A stretch of DNA of 64,000 bases from Niveispirillum lacus. Its GTDB lineage: Bacteria > Pseudomonadota > Alphaproteobacteria > Azospirillales > Azospirillaceae. Made by a program: the position numbers and the translations under genes. Within the stretch, counting starts at the first letter, position 1. The number at the start of each line of letters is the position of its first letter. The notes below the pieces were generated by a model. That model saw only the letters and a list, made by a program, of their open reading frames with translations, did no database searches and was not told the DNA's origin. The stretch lies in contig NZ_NOXU01000021.1 in the NCBI RefSeq assembly GCF_002251795.1, positions 1-64,000 of the forward strand, given 5' to 3'. Positions 14,953 through 24,260 of the stretch are shown here, piece by piece.

Positions 14953-15669
14953 ATGCACCTGGACCCGACAACGCTCGCTCTGCAACTGGTCAATTTTCTG
15001 GTCCTGGTCTTGCTGTTGCGGCGGTTCCTGTTCAGGCCCGTACTGGCCGCCATCGACCGGCGAGAGGCGGCCCAGACGACGAGGCAGCGGGATGCCGAGG
15101 GAATGCTGGCTGAGGCCCAATCGGCCCGCGACGCAATCGCTGCCGACCGCGCAGCCCTTGCAGCCGATGCTGCCGCTCTGCGGGCCCAGGCACGGGACCT
15201 CGCGGAGGCTGAGCGGCGGCGCATCCTAGACGCGGCAAGACAGTCAGCGGACGGGTTGCGTCAAGCTGCAACCGATCGCATCAATGCCGAACGCCGGCAG
15301 GCGGAAGCCGAGTTGGCAGAGCAGGCAGGGACCCTGGCGCTGACCATGGCACGGCGGCTGCTGGTTGATACATGGCCGGATCGGGCGGATGCTGTCTTCG
15401 CCGCAGCGCTGATATCCGAATTGACCGATATGGAACCAGCCCAGAAAGCGACTTTGCTGGGCACCAACGAACGGATCACCGTGACCATAGCGCGCCCTTG
15501 GCCAGAACAGCGTCGGCTGGCCTTGCAGTCTGTGCTGCCGTCTGACCCGGTGGAATGGGTGGTCGACCCGGACCTGATCGCTGGGGTGGAACTGTCCGGC
15601 CGCCATCATCTGATCGATCTCAGTTGGCGGGCCGCTCTGACATCTGCGCAAGAAGGCTTAAGGGAATGA
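14953..15669 (+). CDS. atpF: N-type ATPase, subunit b with delta-like C-terminal region
   Basis: A 238-residue protein, much longer than a usual b subunit (about 156). One N-terminal membrane helix (about 8-25) is followed by a charged coiled coil (about 35-135). The last ~80 residues resemble the C-terminal part of the delta/OSCP subunit (VTIARPWPEQRRLAL, then DPDLIAGVELSG and LIDLSW). This could explain why no atpH gene is present. The ATG at 14953 follows the atpE stop by 4 bases, and the stop overlaps atpA. Confidence 0.9.
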   Translation: MHLDPTTLALQLVNFLVLVLLLRRFLFRPVLAAIDRREAAQTTRQRDAEGMLAEAQSARDAIAADRAALAADAAALRAQARDLAEAERRRILDAARQSADGLRQAATDRINAERRQAEAELAEQAGTLALTMARRLLVDTWPDRADAVFAAALISELTDMEPAQKATLLGTNERITVTIARPWPEQRRLALQSVLPSDPVEWVVDPDLIAGVELSGRHHLIDLSWRAALTSAQEGLRE

Positions 15670-17144
15670 CCGACACCCTTTCCCTGGCATTGGCGACATG
15701 GACCGGGCGGCAGCGGGACCGATTGTTGGCCGATCCTTTATTCCTCCCGGTCTGGCAACAGCGCGGGCGCGTCACCCATATCGGGGACGGCATCGCACAG
15801 GTCAGCGGATTGGACGGCGCCGCTGCCGATGCGATGTTGCTGCTGCCCGGCGGTGTGCGCGGCTTGGTGCTTGACCTGGATAGAGACCGGTTGGGCTGCC
15901 TGCTTTTGGGTGATGGCACGGCGATCAAGGCCGGTGATCCGGTCAGTGTGGCCGAGGACGTCCTGCGGGTGCCCGTTGGCGATAGCCTGCTGGGGCGAGT
16001 GATTGATCCCCTGGGAAGGGCGCTTGATGGCAGAAGCCCCCCGGTTCCGGACCGTTTTGACCCGGTTGAGCGGGCGGCACCATCCTTGACCGAGCGTGGC
16101 ATGGTGTCGCAAACAATGCCAACCGGTACCACCATCATTGATGCCCTGTACCCGATCGGTCGGGGGCAGCGCGAATTGATTGTAGGCGACCGCGCCACCG
16201 GCAAGACCAGTATTGCGGTTGACGCCATGTTGGCGCAGTCACGCACCGACATCATTCCTGTTTACTGCGCCATTGGTCAGCGCGCATCGGCCGTCGCCGA
16301 CGTCATCTCCAGCCTGAAAACAGCGGGCATGATGGAGCGCGCGATCATCATTGTTGCCGCCCCCGATGCGGCCCCCGGCCTGCAATGGATCGCACCCTTT
16401 GCTGCCATGACCATGGCGGAATTCTTCCGCGATGCGGGTCAGCATGTATTGTTGGTGCTCGATGATCTGTCCAAGCATGCCGCAATGCACCGACAGATCA
16501 GCCTGCTTCTGCAACGCCCCCCCGGACGTGAAGCCTTTCCCGGCGATATCTTCCATCTGCATGCCCGGTTGCTGGAACGATCGGCCAAATTGTCAGCGGC
16601 AGCGGGGGGCGGGTCACTGACCTGCCTGCCGGTGGTGGAGACGCAGGCAGGGAATCTGTCCGCCTACATCCCGACCAATCTGATTTCCATCACCGACGGG
16701 CAGATCGTGCTGGATGCCCGGCAATTTCAATCCGGCCAACGCCCCGCCATTGATGTCGGCCGATCTGTCAGCCGGGTGGGGGCACGCACCCAACATAAAA
16801 TGCTCCGCCAACTGGCTGAACAGCTCAAACTGGAATATGCGCAGTTTTTGGAACTGGAAGCCTTTACCCGGTTTGGTGGATTGGTGGATGAACGCACGCG
16901 CCACACCGTCGACCGCGGGCGACGGCTACGGCGTTTGCTGGCACAGCGCCACGGCCGGCCGCGTACCCTGGGCGCGGAAGTGGCCCTTCTTCTGGCCCAT
17001 GAGGAAAACCTGATGGACGGACTGGATCTGGCGGTCGTTGAACGGGTCCGGGACGCCATCGTAGCGGGCGTCAATGGTACCGACCCCACCGACCTGCACT
17101 CACTGCGCCAGATTATTGCCGACGCCAGGGAAAGAGCAACATGA
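15666..17144 (+). CDS. atpA: N-type ATPase, alpha subunit
   Basis: A 492-residue F1 alpha subunit. Walker A is GDRATGKT (about residues 175-182), with YCAIGQRAS and the arginine-finger region SYIPTNLISITDGQ cut as ISITDGQI here. The start at 15666 overlaps the atpF stop by 4 bp; a longer in-frame ATG upstream lies inside atpF. It forms the alpha3beta3 head with AtpD. Confidence 0.93.
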   Translation: MTDTLSLALATWTGRQRDRLLADPLFLPVWQQRGRVTHIGDGIAQVSGLDGAAADAMLLLPGGVRGLVLDLDRDRLGCLLLGDGTAIKAGDPVSVAEDVLRVPVGDSLLGRVIDPLGRALDGRSPPVPDRFDPVERAAPSLTERGMVSQTMPTGTTIIDALYPIGRGQRELIVGDRATGKTSIAVDAMLAQSRTDIIPVYCAIGQRASAVADVISSLKTAGMMERAIIIVAAPDAAPGLQWIAPFAAMTMAEFFRDAGQHVLLVLDDLSKHAAMHRQISLLLQRPPGREAFPGDIFHLHARLLERSAKLSAAAGGGSLTCLPVVETQAGNLSAYIPTNLISITDGQIVLDARQFQSGQRPAIDVGRSVSRVGARTQHKMLRQLAEQLKLEYAQFLELEAFTRFGGLVDERTRHTVDRGRRLRRLLAQRHGRPRTLGAEVALLLAHEENLMDGLDLAVVERVRDAIVAGVNGTDPTDLHSLRQIIADARERAT

Positions 17145-17899
17145 GCGTGGCCGCTCTCGACTATCGTCTTTCAACCCTCACCGCGCTTCTTGGCGTCGTG
17201 GAGGCGTTACGATCCCTGACCGCCGCCAAACAGCAGAAGGCCCTGTCGGTTCTTCCCGCCATCGATGGCTACGCGGTGGCAGCGCAGGAATGCATCCGTC
17301 TGCTCGCCCCCGAAAGGGCGACGGCAGGCGATAAGGTTACCATCGTACTGGGCCCCGATGCAGGTTTCACAGGGGGGCTGGCGGGCCGTCTTGCTGCGGC
17401 GGTTCCGGTAGGTTGTAGTCCGTTGGTTGTCGGGTCGCGCCTGCAGGCAGCTTTCCATGCCCGTTCCTGGCCTGTGATCACCGTGGAAGGGACATCAAGC
17501 CGCGTGGAAGCCCTGCCAGCGCTGGCCACGAAGCTTACCAACCTCCTGCCCGCCGACGCCGCGGTCGCCGTGATATCGGCAAAGGGGCACGAAATTGTGT
17601 GTACCAAGCTGCCGCCACTGGCAACGCGGCCAGGGCGTCATGACCTATTGATGCCGTTGCCGGGAGAAGTTCTGCTGGCCGCCGCCGGGCAGCAGGATCG
17701 TGAAGCCCGGCTTTTACATCTTTTGGTGCTCAATCACGTCGCGGAACAGATGGCGCGGCTAACAACCCTGACCGGGGCGAGGGAGCGCATCCGCGACCGG
17801 TGTGCGTCGCTATCCGTCGAACTGTCCATGGCACGCCAGGACGGAATCAGCCAGGAAATTGCCGACCTCTGGGCGGGTCGGCGGGTCCTTCAACATTGA
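17141..17899 (+). CDS. atpG: N-type ATPase, gamma subunit
   Basis: A 252-residue central stalk subunit, shorter than usual gamma proteins (about 285). It keeps the N-terminal helix with a degenerate start (RLSTLTALLGVVEALRSL), the central Rossmann-like domain (VLGPDAGFTGGLAG) and a C-terminal helix (LNHVAEQMARL, ERIRDRC, SVELSMARQDGI). It ends the operon, overlapping atpA by 4 bp; no delta gene is present. Confidence 0.88.
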   Translation: MSVAALDYRLSTLTALLGVVEALRSLTAAKQQKALSVLPAIDGYAVAAQECIRLLAPERATAGDKVTIVLGPDAGFTGGLAGRLAAAVPVGCSPLVVGSRLQAAFHARSWPVITVEGTSSRVEALPALATKLTNLLPADAAVAVISAKGHEIVCTKLPPLATRPGRHDLLMPLPGEVLLAAAGQQDREARLLHLLVLNHVAEQMARLTTLTGARERIRDRCASLSVELSMARQDGISQEIADLWAGRRVLQH

Positions 17900-17969
17900 G
17901 ATGAATCAAGGCTGTCGGTCGCATGCGGTGATATTCATTTCCTAGGTGAATTTTTGCGGTTTTCCGACA

Positions 17970-18764
17970 ATGGCCCGTGCAGGCTCTTCCCGTTTTATCC
18001 TGACTTCTGTCCTGGGTATCCTGGCCACAATCGGGCTTCTCTGGTTTGTGACCCATGCCAGCGGCGATGCCCGTTTCTTCTATAACGAGGAAGGGTTGGT
18101 GATCGTCGGCGGCGGCGTGGTCTGTGTCACGCTGCTGGCGTTCCGGGGGGATGAGATCCGGGCGGCCCTGTCCGCCATTGCCGCGGTTTTTCGTGGGACC
18201 GGCGGCCTGGACCGCGAAGTGGCTGATCTGATGGACGTATCGAAACTTCTCTATGCCAAGCAGATCGCCGCTGCCGACGAACGGGTCCGCAAGGTGAACA
18301 GCCCATTTCTAAGGCTGGGCCTGCAAATGGTGGTGGATGGGGCATCGCTGGACGACATCATGCATGTCATGAACTGGCGTATCCAGAAACAGGCGGAGGC
18401 AGAGCAGGCTCAGACGCGGTTCTTCCGCGTGCTGGCATCCTTCGCCCCGGCCTTTGGTCTGCTCGGCACGCTGGCCGGCATGGTGGGCATGCTGAAGCAA
18501 CTGGGCGCGGGAGATATCGGCCTGATCGGGTCGTCCATGGCAATCGCCATGCTGGCCACGCTTTACGGCCTGATCCTGGCGAACCTGGTGTTCAAGCCGC
18601 TGGCCATCAAGTTGGAACAGCGGACGACAGAGCATGTAGCGCAGTTGAATATCCTGTTGGAAGGCGTGGTGTTGGCCCATCTGAACCGCTCACCCTCGGT
18701 CATTCAGGAAACGCTGGCCTCCTATCTGATGGATGTGCACGAGGAGGTGGGCCGTGGCCGTTGA
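17970..18764 (+). CDS. MotA-like stator subunit
   Basis: A 264-residue inner-membrane protein with four membrane helices (about 8-28, 41-58, 148-175, 180-205). The TM3 segment ASFAPAFGLLGTLAGMVG has the Pro and Gly pattern of MotA/PomA, which carries the ion path with MotB. A GTG 24 bases upstream is an alternative start. It overlaps the motB-like gene by 11 bp. No other flagellar gene is nearby, so a non-flagellar or spare stator role is possible. Confidence 0.85.
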   Translation: MARAGSSRFILTSVLGILATIGLLWFVTHASGDARFFYNEEGLVIVGGGVVCVTLLAFRGDEIRAALSAIAAVFRGTGGLDREVADLMDVSKLLYAKQIAAADERVRKVNSPFLRLGLQMVVDGASLDDIMHVMNWRIQKQAEAEQAQTRFFRVLASFAPAFGLLGTLAGMVGMLKQLGAGDIGLIGSSMAIAMLATLYGLILANLVFKPLAIKLEQRTTEHVAQLNILLEGVVLAHLNRSPSVIQETLASYLMDVHEEVGRGR

Positions 18765-19608
18765 GCAGGAACGCCGCAACGGCGCCGTCGGACACTACCG
18801 GGACACAGACAAGGTTCGGAACGCCGCCCGGTGGAGCAGCAATGCCGGTACCCGTGCTGGCGAACCGGCTGAAGAAAGCGAGGAGTGGGTAATCAGTTAT
18901 ATGGACATGGTCACCGTATTGATGACCGTCTTCCTGGGCATGCTGGCCATCATGGGCATGGACGGGCGTCTGGCTGCTCCCAGTGCAGCAGAACGTGCAG
19001 CCGCCGCCGCAGTAACCGAGGCATTGCAGCAGGATGTGCCAACGCAGCCCGTCGCGCCGATGCCGCCAGTTGCCCAGGAGGGGCCTGCGCCTGCCGCCAC
19101 CACCGATGCCAATAGGGTGATGCCGACCCTTCCCGCCCCTGTCTCTCTGACACCCGGCAACAAACAGTGGCTTGACCGGTTGGCGGCATTGGGGCTGCCA
19201 CCCGATATCGATATCAGTGCCACGGAACGCAAAGTGACCATTGTGGTGCGCGAACGAATCCTGTTCGCGTCGGGTTCCGCTACGTTGCAACCGGCTGCGA
19301 TGGAGTTGCTGCGCAAGCTGTCGCCATCCCTATCGGAATTGCCGGGCAGCATCACCGTGGAAGGTCACAGCGATGATCTGGCCATCAGCACCATCCGTTT
19401 CCCCTCCAACTGGGAGTTGTCGGCCGCGCGGGCAGCCGCCGTGGTGCGTGCCTTGGCTGGCATGGGGATTCCGCCGGTACGGCTCGCTGCTCTTGGTCTC
19501 TCCGATAGCCGCCCTCTCACCAGCGATCCAGCAAGGCGGGCCGAAAACCGGCGGGTTGAAATCGTGGTCGATACTGATGTGACAACAGCACATGCCGCCA
19601 CGCGGTGA
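18754..19608 (+). CDS. MotB-like stator subunit with OmpA/MotB domain
   Basis: A 284-residue protein. One membrane helix (about 45-68) carries the conserved ion-binding Asp in VISYMDMVTV. An Ala/Pro-rich linker follows, then a C-terminal OmpA-like peptidoglycan-binding domain (about 165-275; VEGHSDDLAIS, SNWELSAARA, RRVEIVV). The GTG at 18754 is chosen because GAGGAGG lies six bases upstream. It forms a stator with the upstream protein, anchored to the wall. Confidence 0.87.
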   Translation: MAVEQERRNGAVGHYRDTDKVRNAARWSSNAGTRAGEPAEESEEWVISYMDMVTVLMTVFLGMLAIMGMDGRLAAPSAAERAAAAAVTEALQQDVPTQPVAPMPPVAQEGPAPAATTDANRVMPTLPAPVSLTPGNKQWLDRLAALGLPPDIDISATERKVTIVVRERILFASGSATLQPAAMELLRKLSPSLSELPGSITVEGHSDDLAISTIRFPSNWELSAARAAAVVRALAGMGIPPVRLAALGLSDSRPLTSDPARRAENRRVEIVVDTDVTTAHAATR

Positions 19609-19611
19609 CCA

Positions 19612-20874
19612 TCAACTTGCCGATTGACCGCCACCGAACAGCCGCGACCACCAGGAGGTAGGCTTCTCCGTTTCGGCCGTATCGTCGATATCTACCTGGA
19701 CACTTTGCACCCGTGCGGACGCCGCGCGGTCCGGCCGCGGTTCTTCGCCGATTTTCAGGCCGTCACGATAGGCACGGTTGGCGGCCGCCCCTTCCACATA
19801 GCGAAAACCCAGACGTCGGGCATCTTCCAGGGCCTGGTCGTCGCGGCACCGGGTCAAAATGCAGCGCGCGCGGGCAACCGGTCCCAACCAGGCAATACCC
19901 GCAGATAAATCCAGCGGGGCGCTGTTATCACCCAGCCAGGGAATACGGTACCAGTCCACCACCGGCAGTTCGGTGTCTGACGGTGCTATTGCGGGTATGT
20001 GGTCGATGGCGACAGCGATTTCATCCGCTTTAGCCCGTCCTAAGGCCTTGCGGAACAGCTCCCGGTCGGCGACCCATTCCAGAAAGGGCATCTCCACCAC
20101 CAGTTTGCCATGCAAACGCGCCGGGAACTGCGCCGTCATTTCACTGAACTCATCGGCTGCCACTGTATCGGCGTGCAGTTTGACGGCGATGGGCAGGGTG
20201 TGGACGGCATCATCACGCAACAGATTATAAAGCATCCGGCGATCCAGCAGGGCGGTTGCCTGATCAAACAGCCACGGTTCACGCCGCATATGAGTAGCGA
20301 ACAGACGGTCCAAGGCTTCGATGGAAACTGTCCGCTCCACCATCACCGGGACCAGTCCCTGCTCATCTTCGAGCCGGAAGATCATTTGCTCGCGCAGCAG
20401 CGAGGAGAGGTCAACCGCGTGCAGCGTGCGCTCCATCTCCAAGAACTTGTCCAGTGCATCCGCCGCCGGTGGTGCGTCGGGATATTGCTGGGTCCCTAAC
20501 CGCTCGACCATGTCACGCACAGCGTTGGCAAACTCATCAGCTTCACGCGACAGATCGAACCACGTTGTTTGCAACTCACCCTTCTGATGGGTGGCAAGAG
20601 CCTCCACGACTCGGCCCAAGGCCTGACGGCGTTCCGGGAGAAGACTGTCGGGAATGGAGAGAACCAGCTTGTCCTTGCCTGAATCAAAAAGAACAACATT
20701 CGCGCCATCGGCCGTAGGCTTCACATCCCCGACCAGCAATCGCCGCAGCGTACGCCGGAAGTCAAGCTCATCAAGGTGCAGTAATCCAGACAGATCAAGA
20801 ATGGCAGCATGCCGATGCGGTTTGTCCCGCCGGTAATGTTCTGCAACGCCAAGTAATCGGGAGAGGTTTTGCAT
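19612..20874 (-). CDS. Cytoplasmic protein with a degenerate EAL-like C-terminal domain
   Basis: 420 residues from the ATG at 20874 (longer starts at 20907 or further are possible). No membrane segment. The C-terminal half looks like an EAL fold without its catalytic residues: FPARLHGKLVVEMPFLEW at the LVxEITE position, WYRIPW at the DxxKID position, and RRLGFRYVEGAAA at the GFxxVQG position; EAL itself is absent. The N-terminal half is unrecognised. Converging on the MotB gene with a three-base gap, it might be a c-di-GMP sensor or scaffold for the stator (inferred). Confidence 0.6.
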   Translation of the reverse strand: MQNLSRLLGVAEHYRRDKPHRHAAILDLSGLLHLDELDFRRTLRRLLVGDVKPTADGANVVLFDSGKDKLVLSIPDSLLPERRQALGRVVEALATHQKGELQTTWFDLSREADEFANAVRDMVERLGTQQYPDAPPAADALDKFLEMERTLHAVDLSSLLREQMIFRLEDEQGLVPVMVERTVSIEALDRLFATHMRREPWLFDQATALLDRRMLYNLLRDDAVHTLPIAVKLHADTVAADEFSEMTAQFPARLHGKLVVEMPFLEWVADRELFRKALGRAKADEIAVAIDHIPAIAPSDTELPVVDWYRIPWLGDNSAPLDLSAGIAWLGPVARARCILTRCRDDQALEDARRLGFRYVEGAAANRAYRDGLKIGEEPRPDRAASARVQSVQVDIDDTAETEKPTSWWSRLFGGGQSAS

Positions 20875-21049
20875 CCGTATCCGCCCTTCATACCCGCAGC
20901 TAGACATACCGCCATACCCAACCATTAATACAGTATAATGACCGTTTTCGTCACCTGGGTAGACAACGTGGACTGTCCTGATCTGACAGGCTCGCGCTGC
21001 ACGGCGCAATGACATAACGCAACCTTCGCCACCCAAATTGTCAGATCAC

Positions 21050-21081
21050 TTGACACAGATCAATAATTCTATAATTATTGA
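21050..21081 (+). promoter_or_regulatory. arsR promoter with ArsR operator palindrome
   Basis: TTGACA at 21050-21055 is followed by a 9-bp inverted repeat, TCAATAATT (21060-21068) and AATTATTGA (21073-21081), separated by four bases. The dyad contains TATAAT (21070-21075) and AATTAT (21073-21078) as -10 candidates, so bound ArsR would block RNA polymerase. The arsR ATG follows three bases later at 21085. Confidence 0.8.
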
Positions 21082-21084
21082 ATT

Positions 21085-21426
21085 ATGGAATCAAAACACG
21101 CCATAGAAGCTTTCGCCGCCCTTGCCCAGGAAACGCGGCTCTCCATCTTCCGCCTGCTGGTGCAGCGGGGGCCGAACGGCCTGCACGCCAGCGAGATCGC
21201 CGCCCAGGTCGGCGTTCCCGCCTCCACGCTGTCCCACCATCTGGGCATCCTGGAGCGGGCGGGCCTGCTTCGGTCCTGGCGGGTGCAGCGGCAGATCTTC
21301 TACGCGACCGACTATGAGGGCACGCGCAAGCTGGTGGCGTTCCTGATGGAAGATTGCTGCCAAGGCCGCCCGGAGATTTGCGGCGGCATCCAGGTGCCGG
21401 TCTGTGCCGGCGATTGCCCGGATTGA
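21085..21426 (+). CDS. arsR: ArsR-family arsenite-responsive repressor
   Basis: A 113-residue winged-helix repressor. The recognition helix is VPASTLSHHLGIL (44-56). There is no Cys in the alpha3 position; instead Cys91, Cys92 and Cys99 cluster near the C-terminus, as in the three-cysteine ArsR type of Acidithiobacillus, and probably bind As(III) or Sb(III). It starts the arsenic operon and is autoregulated through the adjacent palindrome. Confidence 0.93.
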   Translation: MESKHAIEAFAALAQETRLSIFRLLVQRGPNGLHASEIAAQVGVPASTLSHHLGILERAGLLRSWRVQRQIFYATDYEGTRKLVAFLMEDCCQGRPEICGGIQVPVCAGDCPD

Positions 21427-21455
21427 CCTAACTGACGCTCGCCAAAGGAGACATC

Positions 21456-21962
21456 ATGTCCGAGCGCGTTTTCAACGTCCTGTTCCTGTGCACCCACAAC
21501 AGCGCCCGCAGCGTCATGGCGGAATGCATCCTGAACAAGGAGGGCAAAGGCCGGTTTCAGGCCTTCAGCGCCGGCAGCTTGCCGTCTGGCCGCATCAACC
21601 CCTTCGTGAAGGACCTGTTGGAGAATCTCGGCCATGATACGGCGGGCCTGCGTTCCAAGACCTGGGATGAGTTCGCGACCCCGAACGCGCCGCAGATGGA
21701 TTTCATTTTCACTGTCTGCGACAACGCGGCGGGAGAGGTGTGCCCGGTCTGGCCCGGCCATCCGATGACGGCACATTGGGGCTTTCCTGACCCATCCTCG
21801 GCCACTGGCACCGATGCCGAGAAGGCGGCCTTCACCGCCGACGTGTTTCGCCAGATCCAGCGCCGGCTGCAGCTGTTCATGAGCCTGCCACTGGCCTCAC
21901 TGGACAAGCTTGCATTGAAACGCAAGCTGACGGAAATGGGACAGCAGGGGGCCATGGCATGA
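21456..21962 (+). CDS. Arsenate reductase, thioredoxin-linked (low-MW phosphatase fold)
   Basis: A 168-residue protein. The P-loop CTHNSAR (CX5R, residues 12-18) binds arsenate, and FTVCDNAAGEVCP carries the two further redox cysteines typical of this class. It reduces As(V) to As(III). AAAGGAGAC lies upstream of the ATG. It overlaps the next gene, a second arsenate reductase of an unrelated fold, by 4 bp. Confidence 0.9.
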   Translation: MSERVFNVLFLCTHNSARSVMAECILNKEGKGRFQAFSAGSLPSGRINPFVKDLLENLGHDTAGLRSKTWDEFATPNAPQMDFIFTVCDNAAGEVCPVWPGHPMTAHWGFPDPSSATGTDAEKAAFTADVFRQIQRRLQLFMSLPLASLDKLALKRKLTEMGQQGAMA

Positions 21963-22384
21963 CCGGCATCACCATCTATCACAACCCCGCCTGCGGCACC
22001 TCGCGCAACACGCTGGCCATGATCCGCAACAGCGGCGTGGAGCCGACAATCATTGAGTATCTGAAGACCCCACCCGACCGCGAAACCCTGGTAGACCTGA
22101 TGACGCGCATGGGCGTGCCGGTGCGTGATGTGCTGCGGGAGAAGGGTACGCCCTATGCCGAACTGGGGCTGGACGATCCGACCCTGCCGGATGATGCCCT
22201 GCTTGATGCCATGGTTGAGCATCCGATCCTGATAAACAGGCCGATCGTTATCACGCCGCTGGGTGTGCGCTTGTGCCGGCCATCGGAACGCGTGCTGGAC
22301 ATCCTCCCCGATGCGCAGAAATCCGCCTTTGCCAAGGAAGATGGCGAGGCCGTCGTGGACGAGGCCGGTAACCGCCTGCGCTGA
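21959..22384 (+). CDS. arsC: Arsenate reductase, glutaredoxin-linked
   Basis: A 141-residue ArsC of the R773/SpX fold. The active Cys is Cys12 in [10 protein letters not shown]; the anion-binding arginines are in [10 protein letters not shown] and LINRPIV. It reduces As(V) using glutathione and glutaredoxin, complementing the thioredoxin-linked enzyme encoded just upstream. Confidence 0.93.
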   Translation: MTGITIYHNPACGTSRNTLAMIRNSGVEPTIIEYLKTPPDRETLVDLMTRMGVPVRDVLREKGTPYAELGLDDPTLPDDALLDAMVEHPILINRPIVITPLGVRLCRPSERVLDILPDAQKSAFAKEDGEAVVDEAGNRLR

Positions 22385-22425
22385 TCCTGCTTCCCCTGCC
22401 AATTCACGCCCCAAGGTCCGCCATC

Positions 22426-23493
22426 GTGAGCCAAACTGCACCCGCCCGCCGTCTCTCCTTCCTCGACCGATACCTGACCTTGTGGATTTTCGCCGCCATG
22501 GCGCTGGGCGTGACCTTGGGCAGCCTGTTCGAGGGGTTACCGGCGGCACTGGACCGGCTGTCAGTGGGCACTACAAACATCCCGATCGCCATCGGCTTGA
22601 TCTTGATGATGTATCCACCACTGGCCAAGGTCCGGTACGAAGAGCTGCATCAGGTCTTCGCCGACAAGCGTATCCTGGCCCTGTCACTGGTCCAGAACTG
22701 GGTCATCGGGCCGGTATTGATGTTCGCCCTGGCAGTGATTTTCCTGGCCGACCAGCCGGATTATATGACGGGCCTCATCCTGATCGGACTGGCCCGCTGC
22801 ATCGCGATGGTGCTGGTCTGGAATCAGCTTGCCTGCGGATCGAACCAGTATGTGGCGGGGTTGGTGGCATTCAACTCCATTTTCCAAATCCTGTTCTTCA
22901 GCGTCTATGCCTGGTTCTTCCTGGGGTTCCTGCCGCCGCTGCTGGGGCTGGAGGGCAGCGTCATCGATGTGTCCTTCTGGACGATCGCAGAGGCGGTGCT
23001 GATCTATCTGGGCGTGCCCTTCCTGGCGGGGTTCCTGACCCGCAAGGTCCTGATCCGCGCCAAGGGGGAAAGCTGGTACGAGCAGCGGTTTTTGCCCCGC
23101 ATTTCCCCTATCACCCTGACCGCCTTGCTTTTCACCATCGTCGCCATGTTCAGCCTGAAAGGCGGTGATGTGGTCCGCCTGCCCCTGGATGCGCTGACCA
23201 TCGCCGTACCGCTGACGCTCTATTTCTTCATCATGTTTTTGGTCAGTTTCTTCATGGGGCGGCTGATTGATGCCGATTATCCCCGCGCCACTTCCGTTGC
23301 CTTTACGGCGGCAGGCAACAATTTCGAGCTGGCGATTGCGGTGGCCATCGCCGCCTTTGGCCTTGCGTCCCCCGTGGCGTTTGCCGCCGTTATCGGGCCG
23401 CTGGTGGAGGTGCCGGTGTTGATCTTGATGGTGCAACTGGCCCTGTGGCTGGGCCGGCGCTGGTATCCCGCCACCGCACCGGCCAAGGAGTGA
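22426..23493 (+). CDS. ACR3-family arsenite efflux pump
   Basis: A 355-residue inner-membrane protein with about ten helices. The TM4 stretch [17 protein letters not shown] has the conserved Cys of ACR3 proteins, and [17 protein letters not shown] the conserved TM9 motif. It exports As(III) produced by the two reductases. The start is a GTG at 22426; no ATG gives the full first helix. Confidence 0.93.
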   Translation: MSQTAPARRLSFLDRYLTLWIFAAMALGVTLGSLFEGLPAALDRLSVGTTNIPIAIGLILMMYPPLAKVRYEELHQVFADKRILALSLVQNWVIGPVLMFALAVIFLADQPDYMTGLILIGLARCIAMVLVWNQLACGSNQYVAGLVAFNSIFQILFFSVYAWFFLGFLPPLLGLEGSVIDVSFWTIAEAVLIYLGVPFLAGFLTRKVLIRAKGESWYEQRFLPRISPITLTALLFTIVAMFSLKGGDVVRLPLDALTIAVPLTLYFFIMFLVSFFMGRLIDADYPRATSVAFTAAGNNFELAIAVAIAAFGLASPVAFAAVIGPLVEVPVLILMVQLALWLGRRWYPATAPAKE

Positions 23494-23498
23494 ACCAG

Positions 23499-24260
23499 AT
23501 GAACCGTCTCCGTCCCCTGCCCGATCCAACCCATCTGCCGGCACTTGACCCCGCCTATGTCCATCAGCGGCCAGCGCTGGGCCTGGGGCCGCTGGACCCC
23601 AAACCGCGTATCCTTCTGCTGTACGGGTCGCTGCGCGAACGTTCCTTCTCCCGCCTGGCGGTGGAGGAGGCGGCGCGCCTGTTGGAGTATTTCGGCGCAG
23701 AGACACGGATCTTTGATCCCGCCGACCTGCCGTTGCCTGACCAGGTCAAGGGGGACGACCATCCGGCCGTGCGCGAACTGCGCGAGCACTCCATCTGGTC
23801 AGAGGGACAGGTCTGGTGCAGCCCCGAACGCCATGGCCAGATCACCGGCATCATGAAGACGCAGATCGACCACCTGCCCTTGGCCATAGGCGGCATTCGC
23901 CCCACCCAGGGACGCACCCTGGCCGTCATGCAGGTCTCCGGCGGCTCCCAGAGCTTCAACGCCGTCAACACCCTGCGCATTCTGGGACGCTGGATGCGGA
24001 TGGTGACCATCCCTAACCAGTCCAGCGTCGCCAAGGCTTTCCAGGAATTCGATGAAACCGGGCGTATGAAGCCATCGGCCTATTATGACCGTATCGTGGA
24101 TGTCATGGAGGAACTGGTCCGTTTCACCGTGCTGCTGCGCCCCCATGCCGACCTGTTGGTAGACCGCTACTCAGAACGGCGGGAGGCCAGCAAACCCGTC
24201 AATCCTGCGACCGATCTTACAACTCTGGCCATCGGTGGTGGATCGGGCCAAGCATCATGA
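23499..24260 (+). CDS. arsH: ArsH, NADPH-dependent FMN oxidoreductase
   Basis: A 253-residue flavodoxin-like protein. The FMN phosphate loop is [11 protein letters not shown], and [20 protein letters not shown] is split here as SPERHG and KTQIDHLP, typical for ArsH. It oxidises trivalent (methyl)arsenicals or reduces other metals. The ATG at 23499 lies just after the ACR3 stop; the longer upstream frame overlaps the pump. It overlaps arsO by 4 bp. Confidence 0.93.
   Translation: MNRLRPLPDPTHLPALDPAYVHQRPALGLGPLDPKPRILLLYGSLRERSFSRLAVEEAARLLEYFGAETRIFDPADLPLPDQVKGDDHPAVRELREHSIWSEGQVWCSPERHGQITGIMKTQIDHLPLAIGGIRPTQGRTLAVMQVSGGSQSFNAVNTLRILGRWMRMVTIPNQSSVAKAFQEFDETGRMKPSAYYDRIVDVMEELVRFTVLLRPHADLLVDRYSERREASKPVNPATDLTTLAIGGGSGQAS

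Noticed and set aside
17970-19608. Start of a flagellar operon
   Set aside because: No other flagellar or chemotaxis genes follow; the next gene converges from the other strand.
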